Shown in pieces: positions 56,726 to 64,000 of a DNA stretch of 64,000 nt; the stretch's first letter is position 1, and the number at the start of each line of letters is the position of its first letter. The position numbers and the translations under genes were made by a program. Location: assembly GCF_014483895.1 (NCBI RefSeq), contig NZ_CP059987.1:1984001-2048000 (forward strand), given 5' to 3'. The stretch comes from Protaetiibacter sp. SSC-01 (lineage in GTDB: Bacteria > Actinomycetota > Actinomycetes > Actinomycetales > Microbacteriaceae). The notes under the pieces were generated by a model that was given only the letters and a program-made list of their open reading frames with translations, made no database searches and had not been told where the DNA came from.

Positions 56726-59403
56726 CGCGGTCGCGCGTGAGCACGCCGGGGCTGCTGCTCCGCCACGCCTCGACCGGCGTCTCCGGCTCGCTCCTCGTCG
56801 GACTGCTCGTCGCGCTCGCCGTCTTCGCGACCGCCGTCGCGCCGCGGGCGCTCGTTGCCCTCGGCACCGAGGAGCTCCGCCATCGGCTCGCCGAGGCCTC
56901 GCCCGCGCTTCGCGACATCACCGGGCTCGGACGCATCGGTCTCGTCCCCGCGGGCCGCGACGCGACGGCCGAGGAGGTGCTCCGCCCGACCGACGACGCC
57001 ATCCGCGGATCCGCGCAGCGCCTGCCCGAGCCCCTCGCCGGGCTCGCGGGCGAACCGCGCTGGGTGGCCCGCAGCCCCCAGCAGGATGCGGCCCTCCCCG
57101 ACGACGCGCCGTCCGCCCGCCTGCGGCTCACGCTCGCCCTCGACCCCGGCTGGGAGCGCGACGTGCACATCCGCGAGGGCAGCGCCCCCGCGGCGTGGTC
57201 GGGATCGGATGAGACGGGCGCGGTCGAGGAGCCTCTCGAGGTCGCGCTCTCCACGAGCGCCGCGGAGGCGCTCGGCGTGAGCGTCGGCGAGCTGCTCGGC
57301 TATCCCCCGCTCACGCTGCGCATCGCGGCGCTCTACGAAGCCGCGGACCCCGACGCCCCCCTCTGGGTGCACGCCCCCGACCTCGCGGCGCCCGCGGTGA
57401 GCGCCGCCGAGGGTCTCGTCCCGACCGTGACGACCTCCGTGTACGTCGCACCAGGATCCGCGGGCCGGCTCGCGAACAGCTTCGACGCGGGCGCGCTCTC
57501 GGCGTGGATCCCGATCGACCCCTCCGGCATCCGCTTCGGCGACGCGCAGCAGATCGCGACGCAGGTCCGCGAGCGCGCGGCCACCCCGTTCACGCTCCCC
57601 GGCTTCGGCGAACTGCGGTTCTCGAGCCGCCTCGCCGACGCCGTGGACCAGACGCGCGACAGGGTCGCCGCAGGCTCGGCGCTCCTCGCGCTCTCGCTCT
57701 CGGGCCTGCTGGGCGTGCTCGTCGCAGTGCTCGCGCTCGGGATCGGCGCGATCGTCGAGCGTCGGCGCACGGCGATCGTGCTGACCGCCGCGCGCGGGGC
57801 GAGCGCCCTGCAACTGCGGGGAGCGCTCTTCGTCGAGGGCGCGAGCGTCGCCCTCCCTGCGGCTGTCGCGGGCATCGCCGCTGCCGCGCTGCTCGTGCCC
57901 GAGCCCGTCGACGTGAGCGCCTGGATGCTGCCCATGCTCGTGGCGCTCGCCGCACCCGTCGTCTTCGCGGCGCGCGCGGGGGCACACGGCCCACGGAGCG
58001 TCCGTCGCGAGCTGCGGTCACGCGGCGGCCGCGTGCGGCTCCTCGCCGAGGCCCTCCTCGTGGGCGCGGCGGCACTCGCCCTCCTGCTGCTCTTCCGCCG
58101 AGGTCTCGTCGCCCCCGCGGACACTGTCGGCATCGATCCGCTCCTCGCGCTCACGCCCGTGCTCCTCGCGGCCGCCGTGTGCGCGCTCGCCCTGCGTGTG
58201 TACCCGATCCCGCTGCGGCTCGTGCTCGATCGCGTGCGCCGCGGCGACGGCGCCGTGGGGCTCGTCGGTGTCGCGCGGGCCGTGCGCGCGCCCGTGTACG
58301 ACCCCACGGCGTCCTTCGCGCTCGTCCTCGGCGTCACGGTCGTCGTGTTCTCCTCGGTGCTCGGCACGACCCTGAGCCTCGGCGTCACGCGAGCCGCGGC
58401 AGCAGAGGCGGGCGCGGACATCCAGGTGCGCGCCGTCGAGATCGCCCCCGACACCGTGGCGGCCGTCGCCCGGCTCGAGGGCGTGAGCGCAGCCGCCGCG
58501 CTCACGCGCAGCGCGGGCCTCCAGCTCGCCGACGGCCTCGGCACGAGCGGGTTCACGCTCGTGCTCGCCGACACGACAGCCCTGCACGCCGTCCGCCCCG
58601 AGCTGCCGGAGCTCGACGCCGAGGTCGACGGGCGCATCCCGGTCGTCGTGTCGCGCGACCTGCGCGGCACCGCGGGTGGCTCGGCCGAGATCGGCCCCGC
58701 CGCCGTGACCCTCGTCGACACGGCGGCGCCCGACGCTCTCCCCGGCGTCACACGTGACTGGGTGCTCGCCGATGCGCGGTTCGCGGAGGAGCTCGGCCGC
58801 GGCACCGCTGTCGCGCAGCGCCTGCTCGTCGCCGTCGACGACCCCGACGAGGCGGACGCCGTCGCGGCGGCCGTCGTGCGCACGGTGACCGAGCCGCTGA
58901 GCGAGAAGGCCGCGCAGACGGTCACCGTCACGACCGCGCGCGGCGTGCTCGACGACGTGCGCTCCTCGCCCGTCATCGCCGGTATCGAGGCGGCGCTGCC
59001 CTTCGCCGCGGTGTCGGCGCTCGCCCTCACCGTGCTCGCGCTCGTTCTCGCGACGCTGGCGGCGGGCGCGGCGCGCGGACACCTCGTCGGCGTGCTGCGC
59101 GTCATCGGGGCGGACCGGCGGCAGTTGCGCCGCATCCTCGCGTGGGAGTCGGCGCCCGTCGTCGTCGCGTCGATCGTGGTCGGCGTGGGCCTCGGCCTCG
59201 CCCTGCCGTTCGTCGTGACCTCCGCCGTCGATCTGCGCGCCTTCGTCGGCGGCGACGTCGTGCCGACCCCGGTCGTCGACCCGCTTGCGGTCGGCCTCGC
59301 GGTGCTCGCGGTGCTCGCCGCCGCGGGCCTCGCCGGCGCGGTAGCACTCGCGCTCGGGCGGCGCCTCGCGCCCGCCGCGACGTTCAAGATGGGAGAGAGA
59401 TGA
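56722..59403 (+). CDS. FtsX/MacB-type ABC transporter permease, second
   Basis: An 893-residue permease similar to the previous one, with a first helix SLLVGLLVALAVFATAVAPR, a central helix block (LALSLSGLLGVLVAVLALGI, GLVGVARAV...), and C-terminal FtsX helices (ALPFAAVSALALTVLALVLA, VVVASIVVGVGLGLALPFVV). VGVLRVIGADRRQLRRILAWE is the coupling segment. Together with the 53669 gene it probably forms a heterodimeric permease. Overlaps the ATPase start as ATGA. Confidence 0.85.
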   Translation: MTRSRVSTPGLLLRHASTGVSGSLLVGLLVALAVFATAVAPRALVALGTEELRHRLAEASPALRDITGLGRIGLVPAGRDATAEEVLRPTDDAIRGSAQRLPEPLAGLAGEPRWVARSPQQDAALPDDAPSARLRLTLALDPGWERDVHIREGSAPAAWSGSDETGAVEEPLEVALSTSAAEALGVSVGELLGYPPLTLRIAALYEAADPDAPLWVHAPDLAAPAVSAAEGLVPTVTTSVYVAPGSAGRLANSFDAGALSAWIPIDPSGIRFGDAQQIATQVRERAATPFTLPGFGELRFSSRLADAVDQTRDRVAAGSALLALSLSGLLGVLVAVLALGIGAIVERRRTAIVLTAARGASALQLRGALFVEGASVALPAAVAGIAAAALLVPEPVDVSAWMLPMLVALAAPVVFAARAGAHGPRSVRRELRSRGGRVRLLAEALLVGAAALALLLLFRRGLVAPADTVGIDPLLALTPVLLAAAVCALALRVYPIPLRLVLDRVRRGDGAVGLVGVARAVRAPVYDPTASFALVLGVTVVVFSSVLGTTLSLGVTRAAAAEAGADIQVRAVEIAPDTVAAVARLEGVSAAAALTRSAGLQLADGLGTSGFTLVLADTTALHAVRPELPELDAEVDGRIPVVVSRDLRGTAGGSAEIGPAAVTLVDTAAPDALPGVTRDWVLADARFAEELGRGTAVAQRLLVAVDDPDEADAVAAAVVRTVTEPLSEKAAQTVTVTTARGVLDDVRSSPVIAGIEAALPFAAVSALALTVLALVLATLAAGAARGHLVGVLRVIGADRRQLRRILAWESAPVVVASIVVGVGLGLALPFVVTSAVDLRAFVGGDVVPTPVVDPLAVGLAVLAVLAAAGLAGAVALALGRRLAPAATFKMGER

Positions 59404-60284
59404 GTCCCCACATCCGCTGCGCCGACCTCGTGCGCATCTTCTCTGCGGAGGGCGTCGAGGTGCAGGCCCTGCAGGGGCTCACCCTCGCCGTCGAGCGCGG
59501 CGAGCTCACGGCGATCGTCGGGGCCTCCGGCTCGGGCAAGTCGACCCTCCTCTCGATCCTCTCGGGTCTCGATGTGCCGACCGCCGGCAGCGCCCACGTG
59601 GCCGGCCACGACCTGCTCGCGATGTCGACGCGCGAGCGCACGCTCTACCGCCGCCACACCGTGGGGTTCGTGTGGCAGCAGACCTCGCGCAACCTGCTCC
59701 CCTACCTGACGGCCGCCGAGAACATCGCGACAGCGCTGTCCGTGTCCCGCACGCCCCGACGCGCGCGCCGCGCCCGGGCCATGGAGCTCCTCGAGCTCAT
59801 GGGCATCGGCGCGCTCGCCGACCGCCACCCCGCCGAGATGTCGGGCGGCCAGCAGCAGCGCATCGCGATCGCCGTCGCGCTCTCCAACTCGCCCGAGGTG
59901 ATCTTCGCCGACGAGCCCACGGGCGAGCTCGACGAGGCCAACTCGCAACTCGTCTTCGACGCACTGCGCACCGTCAACGGCGAGCTCGGCACGACCGTCC
60001 TCATCGTCACGCACGACCAGGCGGTGTCAGCGCAGGTGCGTCGCACGCTGCAGATCCGCGACGGACGGATGTCGACCGAGGTGCATCGCAGCACGCGCAC
60101 CGACGAACACGGTCTCGAGAGCGTGCACGCCCAGGAGTACGCGGTGCTCGACCGCGTCGGCCGCCTCCAGCTGCCCGAGGAGTACCTGCGGGCGCTGTCG
60201 CTGCGCGACCTCGTGCGGCTCGAGCTCGAGCACGACCACGTGCAGGTGCATCCGACCGACCACAGCACGGGGAGCGAGCGATGA
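59400..60284 (+). CDS. ABC transporter ATPase with C-terminal AbrB/SpoVT-like tail
   Basis: A 294-residue ATPase of the LolD/MacB group: [20 protein letters not shown] (Walker A), [20 protein letters not shown] (signature), [13 protein letters not shown] (Walker B). The core ends near residue 222. The last ~50 residues read [20 protein letters not shown], then [20 protein letters not shown], which has the strand-turn-strand pattern of AbrB/SpoVT-type domains (DxxGRLxLPxEY). Such a domain normally binds DNA or dimerises. Its role on an ABC ATPase is not known to me. Overlaps both neighbours by 4 bp. Confidence 0.9.
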   Translation: MSPHIRCADLVRIFSAEGVEVQALQGLTLAVERGELTAIVGASGSGKSTLLSILSGLDVPTAGSAHVAGHDLLAMSTRERTLYRRHTVGFVWQQTSRNLLPYLTAAENIATALSVSRTPRRARRARAMELLELMGIGALADRHPAEMSGGQQQRIAIAVALSNSPEVIFADEPTGELDEANSQLVFDALRTVNGELGTTVLIVTHDQAVSAQVRRTLQIRDGRMSTEVHRSTRTDEHGLESVHAQEYAVLDRVGRLQLPEEYLRALSLRDLVRLELEHDHVQVHPTDHSTGSER

Positions 60285-60964
60285 GCCGGCAGATCGTGGC
60301 GCGAGCCGAGGGGCTGCGACGCAGCTACGGGCGGGGCGCATCCGTCGTCCACGCCCTCGACGACGTGTCGATCGAGCTCGGCGCGGGCGAGCTCGTCGTG
60401 CTGCGGGGGCCGTCGGGCGCCGGCAAGACGACGCTGCTCAACCTCCTCGGCGGGCTCGACACGGCGGATGCGGGGCGCGTCTGGGTGGGCGACGTCGAGT
60501 TGGGTGCCGCGAGCGAGGACGAGCTCGTCGAGCTGCGACGCAGCGAGCTCGGCTACATCTTCCAGAGCTTCGCGCTGCTGCCCGTGCTCTCGGCGCGCGA
60601 GAACATCGAGCTGCCGATGCGCCTGCGAGGCGCGCCGGCATCGGAGCGCGTCGCGCGCACGGCCGAGCTGCTCGAGGTCGTGGGGCTCGCGGCGCACGCC
60701 GAGCAGCGACCCGGGGAGCTGTCGGGCGGGCAGCAGCAGCGCCTCGGGATCGCGCGCGCCCTGGCCAACGGACCGCGCCTGCTCATCGCCGACGAGCCCA
60801 CGGGCCAACTCGACAGCGCGAACGCCGAGGCGATGATGACGCTCATCGCGTCGCTCGTGCACAGCCGGATGGTCGCGGCGATCGTCTCGACGCACGATCC
60901 GCGCATGGCGGCGCACGCCGATCGCATCGTCGACCTGCGCGACGGCAGACTCGTCGCGGGCTAG
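60281..60964 (+). CDS. ABC transporter ATPase (LolD/MacB type)
   Basis: A 227-residue ATPase: Walker [21 protein letters not shown], signature [20 protein letters not shown], Walker [14 protein letters not shown] and H-loop [14 protein letters not shown]. It is of normal length without the extra tail of its neighbour. The two ATPases and two permeases form a complete heteromeric exporter-like set. The upstream two-component system is elsewhere in the window; no regulator is adjacent to this operon. ATG in ATGA overlap. Confidence 0.94.
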   Translation: MSRQIVARAEGLRRSYGRGASVVHALDDVSIELGAGELVVLRGPSGAGKTTLLNLLGGLDTADAGRVWVGDVELGAASEDELVELRRSELGYIFQSFALLPVLSARENIELPMRLRGAPASERVARTAELLEVVGLAAHAEQRPGELSGGQQQRLGIARALANGPRLLIADEPTGQLDSANAEAMMTLIASLVHSRMVAAIVSTHDPRMAAHADRIVDLRDGRLVAG

Positions 60965-60998
60965 GTGCCGACGCGGAAAGCGGACGCGCGGGGCGGGA

Positions 60999-62276
<1,278 letters not shown>

Positions 62277-62435
62277 GCCGGTCTCCCTCCGAAGCGGTAC
62301 CGAGAGCCTAACCCGTCCCGGTGACGGAGGTGGGCCTTCGCGCGTTTCCCGTGTCGGCGCGCCGTCCCCGATTCGCGTGGCACGCATCCGGGGGCGTCGG
62401 ACCTGCACCTCGCACGCCGCGACTACTCTGGAGAC

Positions 62436-63038
62436 ATGACGCCGAGAGCCGCACGCCTGCTGCGCGGTGCGCTGCTCGGCGGCGTCGCGACGGTGCTCGC
62501 GGCCGTGTCGCACCTCGTGGGCGGCGGGCCCGCCCCGAGCGGTCTCGCGCTCGTGCTCGGCGGTGTGTTCGCGACGGCCGTCGGCACGATCGCCGTCGGC
62601 CGCCTCCGCCCGGGCCGGCGCGCCCTCACGCTCCCGCGGGTGATCTCGGGCGTCGCGATCTCGCAGCTCGCCTTCCACCTCGTCTTCTCGCTGCTCGGCC
62701 AGGGCGCCGCCGTCGCGACGACGGGCGGCCACCACGGCCTCGCGGCGATCGCCTCCGACCCCGGCGCGGCCATCGCGCAGGGCGGCGCCGGGATGTGGAT
62801 CGCCCACCTCGTCGCGGGCGTGCTCACGGTGCTCTACCTGCGCCACCTCGAGTCGCGCGTGTGGACCGTGCTCGCACAGCTCGGCGGGCTCGCCGTGCGC
62901 GCGCTGCGCGTCGCCGCGACCGCGCCCGTCGCCGACGCACCCCGCCTCACGGCCGCGCGCGCCCCGCGCGTGCCCGCCGCATCCGCTCTCCTCGACACGA
63001 TCGCCCGCCGCGGCCCGCCCGCCGCCGCCCGCGCCTGA
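62436..63038 (+). CDS. Putative membrane protein of the copper-linked locus
   Basis: A 200-residue protein with about four helices: [60 protein letters not shown], and [20 protein letters not shown]. His-rich loops (GGHHGL) face one side. The C-terminus is Ala/Arg-rich and disordered. It precedes the YcnI gene by 65 bp and is co-directional with the copper-resistance genes, suggesting a role in copper or membrane homeostasis. I do not recognise a named family. Confidence 0.72.
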   Translation: MTPRAARLLRGALLGGVATVLAAVSHLVGGGPAPSGLALVLGGVFATAVGTIAVGRLRPGRRALTLPRVISGVAISQLAFHLVFSLLGQGAAVATTGGHHGLAAIASDPGAAIAQGGAGMWIAHLVAGVLTVLYLRHLESRVWTVLAQLGGLAVRALRVAATAPVADAPRLTAARAPRVPAASALLDTIARRGPPAAARA

Positions 63039-63103
63039 CGCCGACCGCTCGCGGTCGCCTCCGGCGCGCACGCGACCGCATCCGCTCACCCGTCAGGAGA
63101 ACC

Positions 63104-63877
63104 ATGTCTTCGATCACCCGCCGCACCACCGCGGCCTCCCTCGCCGTCGCCGCCGCGACGGCCCTCGCCCTCGCCTCCCCGCTCGCCGCGAGCGCGCACG
63201 TGACGTTCGACGAGAACACCGCCGAGGCCGGCAGCTACGCCCTCCTCACCCTCAAGGCGCCCAACGAATCGGAGACGGCCGCGACCGTCTCGCTCACCCT
63301 CACCCTGCCCGCCGACACGCCCTTCACGAGCGTGCGCACCGTGCCCGTCGCCGGCTGGACCGCCGAGCTCGTGCGCGAGACGCTGCCCGAGCCGGTCACG
63401 GTGGGCGACGGCACGATCACCGAGGCCGTCACGCGCATCGTGTGGACGGCGGATGCGGGGGCCGGCCTCCGCGACGGTGAGCTGGGCCTGTTCCCGGTCT
63501 CGCTCGGCCCCGTGCCCGACACCGGCAGCATCGTGCTGCCCGTCGACCAGGGCTACAGCGACGGCAGCGTCGTGTCGTGGGCCGACACCGAGGACGGGGC
63601 CGACCATCCGGCGCCCGTGCTGTACGTGAACGACGCCCCGGCCTCCGACCACCACGGGGGCTCGGACGACCACGCGACGCCCGAGGTGACGAGCGCACCC
63701 GACGCGGACGCCCCCGCCGACGGGTCGGCCGCCCAGGTCGACGTGCTCGCACGCGTGCTCGGCATCGCCGGGCTCGCGGTCGGCGCGGTCGGCGTCGTGC
63801 TCGCGCTCGTCTGGCGGCGCCGGGCGGCCGATGCCGCGGTCGCCCCGCGCGCACCCCGCGACGGCGGCGACGCGTGA
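63104..63877 (+). CDS. YcnI-like DUF1775 copper-binding protein
   Basis: A 257-residue exported protein of the YcnI/DUF1775 family. A signal peptide (AAATALALASPLAASAHV) ends at Ala-His, and in characterised YcnI this N-terminal His takes part in Cu(II) binding. The mature part is a beta-sandwich with TFDENTAEAGSYALLTLKAP, then a Trp-containing AGWTAELVRE. The C-terminus has a His/Asp-rich linker (DHHGGSDDHATPEV) and a membrane helix (VLGIAGLAVGAVGVVLALVW). The ATG has an AGGAGA site. It is followed by copC in a GTGA overlap. Confidence 0.9.
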   Translation: MSSITRRTTAASLAVAAATALALASPLAASAHVTFDENTAEAGSYALLTLKAPNESETAATVSLTLTLPADTPFTSVRTVPVAGWTAELVRETLPEPVTVGDGTITEAVTRIVWTADAGAGLRDGELGLFPVSLGPVPDTGSIVLPVDQGYSDGSVVSWADTEDGADHPAPVLYVNDAPASDHHGGSDDHATPEVTSAPDADAPADGSAAQVDVLARVLGIAGLAVGAVGVVLALVWRRRAADAAVAPRAPRDGGDA

Positions 63878-64000
63878 CACGCGCCCTCCGCGCCCTCGCC
63901 GCGGCGGCAGCAACCGTCGCGGCGGGGGCCGCCCTCGTGCTCGTCACGGCCCCCGCCGCGGAGGCCCACAGCGTGCTCGTGGCCTCGACGCCCGCCGCGG
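63874..64000 (+). CDS. CopC-like copper resistance protein (partial, cut by window end)
   Basis: The first 42 residues, starting with GTG in a GTGA overlap with the YcnI gene. They contain a signal peptide (ALRALAAAAATVAAGAALVL) and the start of the mature protein AEAHSVLVASTPAA, matching the conserved N-terminus of CopC proteins, where the first His binds Cu(II). Actinobacterial copC genes often continue with a CopD domain; that part is outside the window. Confidence 0.85.
   Translation, partial: MTRALRALAAAAATVAAGAALVLVTAPAAEAHSVLVASTPAA

Overview
The window is about 64 kb of very GC-rich DNA (GTG starts, frequent GTGA/ATGA stop-start overlaps, a GGATGC/GCATCC sequence habit). The gene content points to an actinobacterium, most likely Microbacteriaceae: DUF222/HNH proteins, DUF4031, DUF4192, DUF4233, an ileS T-box with an ultrashort stem I, DtxR-type iron boxes and the order rplU-rpmA-obgE-proB-proA-nadD-rsfS. 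The family placement is inference from gene content. The replicon looks chromosomal; no phage, plasmid, CRISPR or transposase gene was seen.

Layout. 1-13.6 kb is mostly accessory and regulatory: two MarR-type regulators, DUF4192, an alpha/beta hydrolase, a pair of CrcB/Fluc fluoride channels, a MocR-type regulator divergent from an AhpD-like protein, a DUF222/HNH protein, a RibD-like reductase, a PfkB kinase, a flavin-binding protein, a luciferase-like monooxygenase and a NarL-type two-component system. 13.7-28 kb holds an acyltransferase and a HIT protein, tRNA-Ala(GGC), then a long minus-strand housekeeping run (rplU, rpmA, obgE, proB, proA, a small membrane protein, nadD, a tail-anchored Pro/Ala-rich protein, rsfS), and RNase E/G. 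28-44 kb carries a VKOR/DsbA-like oxidative-folding pair, folC-DUF4233-ndk-phosphatase, ileS with its T-box leader, a YtrA-like regulator with a membrane partner, a frameshifted Pro-rich membrane protein, valS, a GIY-YIG protein and a frameshifted methyltransferase. 44-64 kb has an M3 peptidase, a five-gene siderophore-iron uptake operon behind two DtxR boxes, two transporters (MFS and BenE-like), a four-gene FtsX/MacB-type ABC operon, clpX and the start of a copper-linked locus (YcnI, CopC).

The most unusual signal is a family of ~38-45 bp palindromic intergenic repeats with the ends GGTTGAGTAGC and GTCGAAACC. They lie in seven places, mostly at gene 3' ends. Two genes (a crcB and a tyrosine phosphatase gene) take their stop codon from a repeat. 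A variant without stop codons sits in frame inside ileS and adds exactly 15 codons. Other points of interest are a ~290 bp element with 22 bp inverted ends between proB and proA, an ABC ATPase with an AbrB-like C-terminal tail, a 29 bp duplication covering two convergent stop codons, and two frameshifted genes at simple-sequence tracts.
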